Shown here: in pieces, positions 39,431 through 47,998 of the stretch
How positions within the stretch are numbered: position 1 is the first letter of the stretch
How the letters are laid out: each line of letters begins with the position of its first letter
Source: Microbacterium nymphoidis
Lineage (GTDB): Bacteria; Actinomycetota; Actinomycetes; Actinomycetales; Microbacteriaceae
Reading direction: 5' to 3'
Assembly (NCBI RefSeq): GCF_021044885.1
Contig: NZ_JAJNOD010000005.1
Span: 124,001 to 188,000 of the forward strand
DNA: 64,000 nt
The notes under the pieces: generated by a model
Seen by the model: the letters and a program-made list of their open reading frames with translations, nothing else
Database searches by the model: none
Told to the model about the DNA's origin: nothing
Translations under genes and position numbers: made by a program

Positions 39431-42247
39431 TCACGCGGTGGCGGCGACGAGCAGCTCCAGGATGTGGGAGTAGGGACGACCCGTCGCGCGCGCCATGCCG
39501 AGCTCGCAGGTGCGGTTGCAGGACGCGTGTGCGGTGGCATCGAGCTCCGCCACCTCCGCGGCCTCCGCCGCCGTGGCCGACGCGGTGAGCTCGGGGTGCA
39601 GCATGCCGCGGTCGCCCGCGAAACCGCAGCAGTTCCACGATGCGGGGACGTTCACGACGTCGGCGACAGCGTCGGCGATCACTCGCACGTCGGGATCGAT
39701 CCCCAGCTGCACCGAGGAGCACGTGGGGTGCAGCGTGAGCGAGTGGATCCGATCGGTCACGGTGAGCTTGGGCAGCACCTCGCGCGCGACGAAGGTGGTC
39801 GCATCCTCCAGCCGGAAGCCCTGTCCGTCGAGCATCCGATGGAAGCCCTCGGTGCAGCTGGACGCATCGGTGATGATCGGAAGCTCGCCGCCGCGGGTCG
39901 CCTCACGCACGGCCGCGAGGACGCGGTCCGCCATGAGGTCGTGCCCGGCCTGGTAGCCCTTGGACGACCACGGTGTGCCGCAGCACATCGAGCCGATCCC
40001 GTCGGGGACGACCACTGCCACCCCGGCGCGATCGAGCAGCGTGAGCAGGGCGCTCGTGGCACCGGGTCCGTCGCCGTCCGGGCCGAACATCTCGTTCACG
40101 CAGGCGGGCAGGTACACCGCGCGCACCTCGCCCCGCCCGCGGATCCCGCGGACCTTCGCGCGTGATGCCCCGCCACCGGGAAGGTCGGCCGAGTACTCGG
40201 GCATGACGTCTGCGCCCAGCACAGCGCGACCGATCTTCGTCACTCCGGCGACGAGTCCCACCGGCATGGCGTCGGCCACCGTCAGCGCGGCCGATGCGAC
40301 CGTGGTCATCGGCCCCCAGCCCGCGGCAGCCGCCTTCCACCCGGCGGCGAGGACGGGGTTGGCCTCTTCGCGCCGGAGGCGCTTCACCAGCGCGCCGGTG
40401 TTGATCAGCACGGGGCAGTTGGTCTGGCACATCCCATCGACGGCACAGGTCTGCACGCCGGAGTAGTCGTAGTCCTTCTCCAGCTCCGCCACCAGCGCGT
40501 GATCCCCCGCCTCCTCCGCCACGGCCATCGCACGACGAACGACGATGCGCTGGCGGGGAGTGAGGGTGAGGTCCCGGGACGGGCAGACCGGTTCGCAGTA
40601 GCCGCACTCCACGCAACGATCGGCTTCCGCCTCGATCGACGGTGCCGGCTTCACGTCCGCGAGGTGGACCTCGTCCTCCGTGATGATCACCCCGGGGTTG
40701 AGCACCCCACGCGGATCGCAGAGGCGCTTGAGCTGCACCATCACGTCATAGAGCTCGTCCCCGTACTGCCGGCGGACGAACGGCGCCATCACCCGCCCGG
40801 TGCCGTGCTCCGCCTTGAGGTTCCCCTCGGCATCGAGGATCACCTGCACCATGTCCTCGGTGAAGCCGAGATAGCGCTTCTCGCTGGCCGCGTCCCCGAA
40901 GCGGTCGGTGAGCATGAAGTGGATGTTCCCGTCCTTCGCATGCCCGAAGATGACGCTGTCGTCGTACTCGTAGCGGGCGAACAGCTCCTGCAGCGATTCA
41001 CACGTGGCGGCCAGGCGTTCGACGGGAACCACCACGTCCTCCAGCAACGCCGTGGTTCCGGGGGCACGCGCGCCCGCCACAGAGGCATACAGGCCCTTGC
41101 GGAACTTCCAGGCAGCGGCGCGACGAGCGGCATCGCTGGAGAAGACCGCGCGATCGCGCAGATCGAATCCTGCCAGCACGCGCTCACCCGCCGCGGTCCC
41201 GAGCGCGAGCTCCTCCGCCGAGTCAGCGTGGTACTCGACCAGCAGGGCAGCCTGCGCATCCACGTCGAAGCCGAGAATGGCCTCGGGCACACCGGGCAGC
41301 TTCTGTCCGACGCGCAGCGATGTGGCGTCCATCAGCTCGAGGGTGGCCGCACCCGTCGCGACGAGATCGGGCAGCGAGCGCGTCGCCTCGTCCAGATCAC
41401 GGAAGACGGCGAGGGTGGTGGCCATCTCGCGCCGGATCGGCACCGTGCGGAACGTGGCCTCCGCGACGAAGGCCAGCGTGCCTTCGGAGCCGATGACGAG
41501 GTGCGCGAGCAGTTCGGCCGGTGAGTCGAAGTCCAGGAAAGCGTTGATGCCGTAGCCCATGGTGTTCTTCAGGGCGAACTGACGACGAATCAGCGCCACG
41601 GACGCCGGGTTCGACCGCACCCGATCACGCAGCCGTTCCAGCCCCGCCACCAGTTCCGGCTCGCGCGAGCGCAGCAGCTCATCCGCATCGGGGGCGCCGG
41701 TGTCGACGATGGTGCCGCTGGGAAGCACCAGCACCAGGGATTCGACGGTGCGGTACGAGTTCTCCTCGGTGCCGCAGGCCATGCCGCTGGAGTTGTTGGC
41801 CACCACACCGCCGATGGTGCAGGCCACCTCGCTCGCGGGATCGGGGCCGAGGCGGTAGCCGTGGCGGTTCAGCCTGGCGTTCACCGACCGCAGCGTGGCA
41901 CCGGGCTGCACCCGTACCCGGCGACCGCCGTCGAGCACCTCGATGCGGCGGAACTCGCGTCGGGTGTCGACGAGGATGCCACCCCCGGAGGCCTGTCCCG
42001 AGAGGCTGGTGCCACCCGAGCGGAACGTGACGTGTGCGGCACCGGCCGACCCGCGCAGGACTGCCGCCACCTCCTGGGCGTCCTTCGCGATCACCACGGC
42101 ATCCGGGACGAAGAGGTAATGCGATGCGTCACTCGCGTAGGCGTAGCGATCGATGGCGCGTGTGCGGATCCGATCCGCCTCGGCGATGGCGGCCACGATC
42201 CCGGCGGGAACTCCCGCGGGAGCTTCGGGAACCCGATGTCCGGACAT
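39431..42247 (-). CDS. FAD/Fe-S D-lactate dehydrogenase-type oxidoreductase
   Basis: 938 residues from ATG 42247, with GGAGG 5 nt upstream. The N-terminal ~500 residues are a FAD-linked oxidase of the GlcD/Dld type (VTFRSGGTSLSGQASGGGILVDT, the PP-loop; GGVVANNSSGMACGTEENSYRTV). It is fused to a ferredoxin domain with CVECGYCEPVCPS at residues 545-557 and CAVDGMCQTNCPV, then to a CCG domain with MCCGTPWSSKG and WNCCGFAGDRGM. Such single-chain enzymes oxidise D-lactate or related 2-hydroxyacids and pass electrons to the respiratory chain. The divergent GntR regulator and FadR-like operator suggest induction by the substrate. Confidence 0.93.
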   Translation of the reverse strand: MSGHRVPEAPAGVPAGIVAAIAEADRIRTRAIDRYAYASDASHYLFVPDAVVIAKDAQEVAAVLRGSAGAAHVTFRSGGTSLSGQASGGGILVDTRREFRRIEVLDGGRRVRVQPGATLRSVNARLNRHGYRLGPDPASEVACTIGGVVANNSSGMACGTEENSYRTVESLVLVLPSGTIVDTGAPDADELLRSREPELVAGLERLRDRVRSNPASVALIRRQFALKNTMGYGINAFLDFDSPAELLAHLVIGSEGTLAFVAEATFRTVPIRREMATTLAVFRDLDEATRSLPDLVATGAATLELMDATSLRVGQKLPGVPEAILGFDVDAQAALLVEYHADSAEELALGTAAGERVLAGFDLRDRAVFSSDAARRAAAWKFRKGLYASVAGARAPGTTALLEDVVVPVERLAATCESLQELFARYEYDDSVIFGHAKDGNIHFMLTDRFGDAASEKRYLGFTEDMVQVILDAEGNLKAEHGTGRVMAPFVRRQYGDELYDVMVQLKRLCDPRGVLNPGVIITEDEVHLADVKPAPSIEAEADRCVECGYCEPVCPSRDLTLTPRQRIVVRRAMAVAEEAGDHALVAELEKDYDYSGVQTCAVDGMCQTNCPVLINTGALVKRLRREEANPVLAAGWKAAAAGWGPMTTVASAALTVADAMPVGLVAGVTKIGRAVLGADVMPEYSADLPGGGASRAKVRGIRGRGEVRAVYLPACVNEMFGPDGDGPGATSALLTLLDRAGVAVVVPDGIGSMCCGTPWSSKGYQAGHDLMADRVLAAVREATRGGELPIITDASSCTEGFHRMLDGQGFRLEDATTFVAREVLPKLTVTDRIHSLTLHPTCSSVQLGIDPDVRVIADAVADVVNVPASWNCCGFAGDRGMLHPELTASATAAEAAEVAELDATAHASCNRTCELGMARATGRPYSHILELLVAATA

Positions 42248-42260
42248 CGATCCTCCAAGA

Positions 42261-42271
42261 TTGTCAGACAA
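42261..42271. promoter_or_regulatory. GntR/FCD operator
   Basis: TTGTCAGACAA fits TnGTnnnACnA, the operator of FCD-type GntR regulators such as FadR and LldR. It lies 14 bp upstream of the dehydrogenase ATG and 62 bp before the regulator gene, so it can control both. Confidence 0.7.
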
Positions 42272-42332
42272 GTATGCTGTGCAGACGATCATACGCAGTC
42301 GGTACACTCAGTCTCCACCGGGAGGAGCAGAC

Positions 42333-42989
42333 GTGTCAGCAGCGGATCTGGGCGTGGTGTCGGTCGTCGACGCCGTCACCGCCGACCTGCGCACCCGGAT
42401 CCTCTCCGGCGATCTCGCATCCGGGCACCCGCTGGGGGAAGTCGACACGGCGGCGCACTACGGTGTCGCCCGCCCCACGGTGCGCGCAGCCATCGAGGCC
42501 CTGGTCGCGGCGGGGCTGCTCACCCGCGGTGCGCACAAGAGCGCGCGGGTCACCGAACTCGGCCCCGCCGACGCCGCCGACATTTACTCCACCCGGGAGC
42601 GGATCGAGGCCGAGGTCGTGCGGGAACTGGCACGGCGCCGCGCCGACACGTCCGACGGCGAAGCGGCCAACGCCCAGCTCACCGGCCTGGCCGACGCGGA
42701 CCCGCTCTCCATCGTGGATGCCGACATGCGATTCCACGCGGCCCTCGTCGACGCGGTGGGCAGCCCCCGCACCTCCCGCGTCTATCGGATGCTGGCCGAT
42801 GAGGTCCGCCTGTGCATGACCCGCACCCAGAGCGCCGCCCTGCACACCGTGGGAGACATCGCCCGCGAGCACGAGCAGATCCTCCGCTCCATCTCCGACG
42901 GCGACGCGGACAGGGCCGCAGCCGTGCTGCGCGATCACCTCCAGCGCGCCCGCGACCGCCTGGTGGCCCATCTGGCAGATGCCGTCTGA
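42333..42989 (+). CDS. GntR-family regulator (FCD subfamily), likely controls the adjacent dehydrogenase
   Basis: 218 residues from GTG 42333, with GGAGGAG 5 nt before. Residues 1-75 form the winged helix (ADLRTRILSGDLASGHPLGEVDTAAHYGVARPTVRAAIEALVAAGLLTR). The rest is an all-helical FCD effector domain with metal-binding Asp and His (DADMRFHAALVDAVGS, EHEQILRSISDGD). FCD regulators respond to lactate, glycolate or other small acids. Position opposite a D-lactate-type dehydrogenase, with a perfect operator between, makes it an LldR-like local repressor. Confidence 0.92.
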   Translation: MSAADLGVVSVVDAVTADLRTRILSGDLASGHPLGEVDTAAHYGVARPTVRAAIEALVAAGLLTRGAHKSARVTELGPADAADIYSTRERIEAEVVRELARRRADTSDGEAANAQLTGLADADPLSIVDADMRFHAALVDAVGSPRTSRVYRMLADEVRLCMTRTQSAALHTVGDIAREHEQILRSISDGDADRAAAVLRDHLQRARDRLVAHLADAV

Positions 42990-42995
42990 TCACCC

Positions 42996-43038
42996 CTGTG
43001 GACAGGCGCCGCATCACCGCGGAGATTCTGCGTAGAGT
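42996..43038 (+). promoter_or_regulatory. Promoter of the polysaccharide initiation gene with CTGTGGACAG box
   Basis: Palindromic CTGTGGACAG at 42996-43005, then 27 bp, then TAGAGT (43033-43038) as -10. The same type of box precedes four other promoters in this island. Confidence 0.45.
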
Positions 43039-43082
43039 CCTACCACCGCGCGCGTAACAACCGGAGCTGTTCGAAGCGAACG

Positions 43083-43119
43083 CGGGACACGTCATGGGGA
43101 TGACGTGTGACCCGCTGGG
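43083..43119 (+). other. Hairpin in the 5' leader of the sugar transferase gene
   Basis: GCGGG and CACGTCA at 43083-43095 pair with TGACGTG and CCCGC at 43102-43119, with a TGGGGA loop. The predicted leader of about 125 nt is long for this genome and may regulate translation. Confidence 0.4.
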
Positions 43120-43166
43120 GCGGGCACGGTGTGATTTGGGGACACGAACGTGCAGGGGATGCAACG

Positions 43167-45014
43167 ATGACCGCGCTGGAGCGCGGAACTGGACACCGAC
43201 TCGACGCGCGCCGAGGACACCTCGACGCAGGGCCATGGGCCCGAGATCGGTGGCCGGAGAGCGCCGACTCCGTCGACGAGGACACCATCCCGCGCGGCGC
43301 GCGCAGCAGCGATGCGACCGCGGAGACCGGCGAGCCGGTGAGCAGATTCGGCGGTAGACCGTCGCACCTGACCGCTGTCCACCGTCTGACAGCGGAGCCC
43401 GCAGCCCCCGTCCGGTCGCACACCGGAGCGGCGTCTTCGTCGGGTGATGCGCAGACCGTGGACGGGCGGACGGCTCAGCAGAGCACTCATCCGCGCCGGC
43501 AGCCCCCGAGCGCGCCCGAGCCCGCGGACCGTCGCGCGCCAGCGGCGGACCGAGGTACGGCCCTCGACATCCGTCGCCGCTGGGAACGGCGGTACCGCCG
43601 CCGGCTCCGCTGGACCGACGTCCTGGTCGTGCTCGTCGCGACCATCGCGCCGCGGGCCGTGCTGTTCTTCCCGATTCCGGCGCGCGCACCCGTCGAGACG
43701 GCGCAGCTCCTGACCGGGGCTTTCGCTCTCCCGCTCCTCGTGGCGATCTGCTGGCTTGTCACGCTCACGCTGTTCCGTTCGCGGGAGGCGGCCGTCTTCG
43801 GCAGCGGTCGCTCGGAATACACCCGCGTGCTCGGCGCCACCGGGCTCGCCTTCGGTGCCCTCGCCGCGACGTTCGTCGTGGTGCAGGCGGACGGACTGCG
43901 GCTGCAGCTGCTCGTGTCCCTTCCGCTCGGCCTTCTGCTCCTCCTGGTCGGCCGGTGGGGCTGGCGGCGCTGGCTCCTGCACGAGCGGCTGTTCGGCCAC
44001 TACGTCTCACGCACGCTGGTCGTGGGTGACGCCCGTGACGTCGAATACGTCATCGAGGCCCTGCACCGCGATGGGCAACGCGCCCACCTGGTGGTCGGTG
44101 CCGTGCTCACCGGCGATCGCCCCGGCATCAGCCGCCAGACGCCGCTGGTGGTGGACGGTCGCCCGTATCCGGTGGTCGGCTGCCCGCGAACCGCCGCACG
44201 CACGGCCGCCGAGCTCGCCGCCGACACCATCATCGTGGTCAGTCACGACGACGCTGACCCCTACTACGTCAAGCGCCTCTCGTGGGAGCTGGAGGGCACC
44301 GCGGCCGAACTCATCCTCGGCAGCAGGCTGGCCGATGTCGCCGGGCCGCGCATCTCGCTGCGTCCGGTGGACGGCCTGCCCCTCATCCAGGTGCGCATCC
44401 CCACGTTCGACGGCGGCCAGTTCGTCCTCAAGCGCGCGCTCGACATCGTCGTCGCTCTGGTGGGGCTCGTGGCCGTGGCCCTCGTCATGATTCCGCTGGC
44501 GATCCTCATCCCGCTGGATTCGCCCGGGCCGCTCTTCTACCGTCAGGAGCGGATCGGCCGCGACGGCAAGTCGTTCCGCATGGTCAAGTTCCGCACCATG
44601 CGTGTGGGCGCCCATGCAGAGGCTGCCGCCCTCGCGCACGCCAACGATGGCGCCGGGCCGCTCTTCAAGATGCGGGAGGACCCCCGCGTCACACGTGTCG
44701 GCCGGGTTCTGCGCCGGCTCTCGCTGGACGAGCTGCCGCAGTTCTGGAACGTGCTGCGTGGCGACATGAGCGCGGTGGGCCCCCGCCCGCCACTTCCCGA
44801 AGAGGTCCTCACCTATTCCGGAGTCGTGTCGCGGCGGCTGTACATCAAGCCGGGGATCACCGGCCTCTGGCAGATCTCCGGGCGCAGCGACCTGTCGTGG
44901 GACGAGAGCGTGCGCCTCGATCTTCGTTACGTGGAGAACTGGTCTCTGCTGTCCGATCTCATCATCATGTGGCGAACCGTTCGCGTGATGTTCTTCGCGC
45001 GAGGAGCGTACTGA
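43167..45014 (+). CDS. Polyprenyl-phosphate sugar-1-phosphate transferase (exopolysaccharide initiation)
   Basis: 615 residues from ATG 43167 (AGGGGA upstream). Residues 1-150 are an unusual disordered, Arg/Ala-rich cytoplasmic extension. Four membrane helices and a CoA-binding-like domain follow. The catalytic C-terminal third starts at KRALDIVVALVGLVAVALVMIPL and contains FYRQERIGRDGKSFRMVKFRTM and NVLRGDMSAVGPRPPLPEEV, the core of WbaP/CpsE-type enzymes. It transfers a sugar phosphate from UDP-sugar to undecaprenyl phosphate at the inner membrane face, the first step of polymer repeat-unit assembly. The next glycosyltransferase overlaps its stop codon. Confidence 0.92.
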   Translation: MTALERGTGHRLDARRGHLDAGPWARDRWPESADSVDEDTIPRGARSSDATAETGEPVSRFGGRPSHLTAVHRLTAEPAAPVRSHTGAASSSGDAQTVDGRTAQQSTHPRRQPPSAPEPADRRAPAADRGTALDIRRRWERRYRRRLRWTDVLVVLVATIAPRAVLFFPIPARAPVETAQLLTGAFALPLLVAICWLVTLTLFRSREAAVFGSGRSEYTRVLGATGLAFGALAATFVVVQADGLRLQLLVSLPLGLLLLLVGRWGWRRWLLHERLFGHYVSRTLVVGDARDVEYVIEALHRDGQRAHLVVGAVLTGDRPGISRQTPLVVDGRPYPVVGCPRTAARTAAELAADTIIVVSHDDADPYYVKRLSWELEGTAAELILGSRLADVAGPRISLRPVDGLPLIQVRIPTFDGGQFVLKRALDIVVALVGLVAVALVMIPLAILIPLDSPGPLFYRQERIGRDGKSFRMVKFRTMRVGAHAEAAALAHANDGAGPLFKMREDPRVTRVGRVLRRLSLDELPQFWNVLRGDMSAVGPRPPLPEEVLTYSGVVSRRLYIKPGITGLWQISGRSDLSWDESVRLDLRYVENWSLLSDLIIMWRTVRVMFFARGAY

Positions 45015-46186
45015 TGACCGCACCGCTGTCCATCGCGATGATCGGCACGCGCGGGGTTCCCGCCGCCTATGGCGGATTCGAGACGGCCGTCGAGGAGATC
45101 GGCGTACGTCTGTCCGAGAGAGGGCACGCGGTCACCGTGTACTGCCGTGGGTCACGCCACCGGGCGACGCGCTACCACGGCATGCGTCTCGTGCATCTGC
45201 CTGCGCTGCCGGTGAAACAGGCGGAGACCCTGAGTCACACCGCGCTGTCCACGCTGCACGCGATGGTGCGCCGCCCCGATGCGGCATTCGTCTTCAACGC
45301 CGCCAACGCACCATTCCTGCCCCTGCTGCGGATGCGCGGGATACCGACGGCGCTGCACATGGACGGTTTGGAGTGGCGGCGGGCGAAGTGGAGCGGACGC
45401 GGACGCGACTACTACCGATGGGCCGAGGGCCGGGGCGTCCGCACAGCGGATGCGCTGATCGCGGATGCGCCCGGCATCGCCGACTACTACACCGAGGAGT
45501 TCGGCGTCCCCACCCGGCTGCTGCGTTACGGCGCGCCGATCCTCGAGCCCACGACGTCAGCGTCGCCGGCGCTGGAGAAGTACGACCTCCGGCCCGGGGG
45601 ATTCCATCTCGTCGTCGCCCGGTTCGAACCGGAGAACCACGTCCGGGAGATCGTCGACGGGTACCGCCGCTCCGACGCGCGTCTGCCGCTGGTCGTCGTG
45701 GGATCCGCCCCCTACGGCGCCGCCTACACCGCCGAGATCCGCCGCATCGCCGACGACGACCCGCGCATCCGCCTTCTCGGCGGGGTGTACGACCAGGGGC
45801 AGCTGGACGATCTCTACCGCCACGCGTACACCTACCTGCACGGCCACTCCGTGGGCGGCACCAATCCCTCCCTGCTCCGGGCTATGGGCGCGGGCACGGC
45901 GGTGATCGCGTACGACGTCGGCTTCAACCGCGAGACGCTGAACGGCACGGGGTGGTTCTTCCCGGACGCCGACGGGGTCATTTCCGCCCTTGCGGACGCC
46001 GAGGCTCACCCCGACCGCGTCCGTGACGCCGCCGGCACCGGGCAGCATCGTGCCCGCACCGCCTTCCGCTGGGACGACGTCGCCGACGGCTACGAGGCGC
46101 TCGCCCACGACCTGGCCGCGGGACACACGATCCATCCGCTCGCGAAGCTGCTGCGTCGCCAGGCGCCGGAACGCGTCGATGCCTGA
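45014..46186 (+). CDS. Glycosyltransferase family 4 (DUF1972-type)
   Basis: 390 residues; ATG 45014 overlaps the previous TGA by one base. SIAMIGTRGVPAAYGGFETAVEEIGVRLSERGH is the DUF1972 N-terminal Rossmann domain. The C-terminal GT-B lobe has the sugar-nucleotide site around HGHSVGGTNPSLLRAMGAGTAVIAYDVGFNRE. The enzyme likely adds the second sugar to the lipid-linked intermediate made by the upstream protein. Relatives are rhamnosyl- or glucosyltransferases, but the donor is not evident. The next gene is convergent, with only 7 bp between stops. Confidence 0.88.
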   Translation: MTAPLSIAMIGTRGVPAAYGGFETAVEEIGVRLSERGHAVTVYCRGSRHRATRYHGMRLVHLPALPVKQAETLSHTALSTLHAMVRRPDAAFVFNAANAPFLPLLRMRGIPTALHMDGLEWRRAKWSGRGRDYYRWAEGRGVRTADALIADAPGIADYYTEEFGVPTRLLRYGAPILEPTTSASPALEKYDLRPGGFHLVVARFEPENHVREIVDGYRRSDARLPLVVVGSAPYGAAYTAEIRRIADDDPRIRLLGGVYDQGQLDDLYRHAYTYLHGHSVGGTNPSLLRAMGAGTAVIAYDVGFNRETLNGTGWFFPDADGVISALADAEAHPDRVRDAAGTGQHRARTAFRWDDVADGYEALAHDLAAGHTIHPLAKLLRRQAPERVDA

Positions 46187-46193
46187 GGCGGGG

Positions 46194-47324
46194 TCAGACC
46201 TCGCTACGCTCGCGCGCCGCCACGTCCGCGCCCGTGCGCGGCGCGTAGACCACCAGAGCATGGAACACGTAGCGCACCACGAAGGCGATCACGAGGGTGA
46301 CGGCGGCGACGAGTACCGGGGCGAGATGCCACGTCTGCACGGCCAGCCAGATCACGAAGATCCGCACCACGGCCTCGATGGCGTTGAAGGTGAAGGACTT
46401 GAACAGCCGCGCCCACACCGTCGAGGCATCCGCGCGCATGTCGCGGAAGACGAACCGCTCGATCAGCACGAAGTTGCCGATGATCGTGAGAATGGCCGCG
46501 ATGATCGCCGCCCACACGTAGCCCATGCCGATGGCCTGCAGGCCCGCCATGATCGCGAGGTTCGCGAGCGCACCGATCCCGCCGATGACCGCGAACGCGC
46601 TCATCCGGCCGAAGCGCAGATACGCGAGCTGGGTGAGGAACCGGAAGCCCTGCTTCAGCGAGGCCTTCGACTCGCCGGCGTGGCGGCCGGCGAAGCTGAA
46701 GGGCACCTCGGCCACGTTCAGGTTCTGACGCGCCAGGATCTCCAGCAGGATCTTGAAGCCGCGGGGCTTCAGACGCTCCACGTCGATGCGGGTGCGATCC
46801 AGCAGGAAGAACCCGGTCATCGGGTCGCTCACGGTGTGCAGCCGGATCGGGAACATCGCCTTGGTCACGAGCGTGGACATGCGGGATACGAACACACGCA
46901 TGCGATCCGACAGCCCGGCTGCGGTTCCATCGCCGGTGTAGCGCGATGCCACGACCACGTCGTAGTCCCCCTCCTGCTGTTTCGCGAGGAGCGCCGCGAT
47001 GGTCTCCGGCGGGTGCTGCAGGTCGCCGTCCATGACGACGCAGAGGTCGGAGTGCGCGGCGGCGATGCCTTCCAGCACGGCGCCGCCGAGGCCGCCGCGG
47101 GGGTGCTCGCGATGGATCAGACGCACCGGAATGGACGCGGTGCCTGCGACGTCCCTGACGCGCTGTGGGGTGTCGTCGGTGGAGTCGTCGACGAAGATGA
47201 CTTCCACCGCGGTGCCGCGCATCGCCGTGGTTACCCGGGCCACCAGCTGAGCGACGTTTCCGGCCTCGTTGAAGGTCGGCACGACGATGCTCAGGACGGG
47301 CGCAGCCGATCGCTCTTCACTCAC
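46194..47324 (-). CDS. GT2 glycosyltransferase fused to GtrA-like membrane domain
   Basis: 376 residues. Residues 1-230 are a dolichol-phosphate-mannose-synthase-like GT2 domain (LSIVVPTFNEAGNVAQLVARV, VIFVDDSTDDT, LCVVMDGDLQHPPETI with the DxD-type metal site, SRYTGDGTAAGLSDRMRVFVSR). Residues 240-365 form four GtrA-type helices (RFGRMSAFAVIGGIGALANLAIMAGLQAIG ... ERFVFRD). Such fusions make and perhaps flip polyprenyl-phosphate sugars used as donors outside the membrane. It follows the phosphatase gene by 3 bp on the same strand and forms an operon with it. Confidence 0.9.
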   Translation of the reverse strand: MSEERSAAPVLSIVVPTFNEAGNVAQLVARVTTAMRGTAVEVIFVDDSTDDTPQRVRDVAGTASIPVRLIHREHPRGGLGGAVLEGIAAAHSDLCVVMDGDLQHPPETIAALLAKQQEGDYDVVVASRYTGDGTAAGLSDRMRVFVSRMSTLVTKAMFPIRLHTVSDPMTGFFLLDRTRIDVERLKPRGFKILLEILARQNLNVAEVPFSFAGRHAGESKASLKQGFRFLTQLAYLRFGRMSAFAVIGGIGALANLAIMAGLQAIGMGYVWAAIIAAILTIIGNFVLIERFVFRDMRADASTVWARLFKSFTFNAIEAVVRIFVIWLAVQTWHLAPVLVAAVTLVIAFVVRYVFHALVVYAPRTGADVAARERSEV

Positions 47325-47327
47325 GCG

Positions 47328-47933
47328 TCACTCTCCGATGGCCGCGAGGATGCCCGAAGCCAGGACGCGCGAGGCTTCCCGCACCTCCTGCAGTCCCGCG
47401 CGGTGCGCGCGAAGGGCGGCATGGTGGACGTCCGGGATGTCATTCGGATCGTTGCTCTTCCTGAGGGCCAGAAATCGGCGGTGAGATGCAGCGCCGGTGA
47501 GACCGCGCCGCTCATGAAGGATATCCGCATAGGCTGCGAGGTCGACCGCGCTCTCCCCATCTCCCGCCATGAGGCCGATGGCCTCTCGAAGGGTGAGCGT
47601 GCGCGATCGAGCTGCGGGTGCCCGCAGCGCTATCGCCGCCCGCTCCTCCCGCGTCGCCGTGAGGATGAGGTCGGCGCGCTCCAGGGTGCGCTCAGCGATG
47701 GCCGTCGAGACGAAGTGGTTGCGGTAGTCGGCGAGGAGCGCGGCGTCCATGGCGTCTGCGAGCACGTCGATCGCCACCGGGCACAGCGGGCCACCGCGCG
47801 AGTCCGTGCCGCCGCTGCTCACGCGCCACTCGTCCTGGCGCCCAGCGCCCTCCAGCGCGGCGATCATCGTGCCGGCCATCACGGGCGAGCGGCACTCGTT
47901 CGCATGACACACGAAGAGTATGCGGTTTCCCAT
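47328..47933 (-). CDS. Low-molecular-weight protein-tyrosine phosphatase (Wzb-like)
   Basis: 201 residues from ATG 47933. FVCHANECRSPVMAG is the Cx5R phosphatase loop (nucleophile Cys 9, Arg 15), close to the N-terminus as in LMW-PTPs. The usual C-terminal DPxxD loop is represented by KSNDPNDIPDV, with the catalytic Asp. It is about 40 residues longer than typical. Phosphatases of this class dephosphorylate BY-kinases and control polymer length and export; the cognate kinase gene starts 65 bp away on the other strand. It is co-transcribed with the GT2-GtrA gene. Confidence 0.87.
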   Translation of the reverse strand: MGNRILFVCHANECRSPVMAGTMIAALEGAGRQDEWRVSSGGTDSRGGPLCPVAIDVLADAMDAALLADYRNHFVSTAIAERTLERADLILTATREERAAIALRAPAARSRTLTLREAIGLMAGDGESAVDLAAYADILHERRGLTGAASHRRFLALRKSNDPNDIPDVHHAALRAHRAGLQEVREASRVLASGILAAIGE

Positions 47934-47998
47934 ACCCCGTCCCTTCCCCCACGGTCCCACCTGGATCGTTCATCCCAGTCGATCGGAGAACCCGAGGC

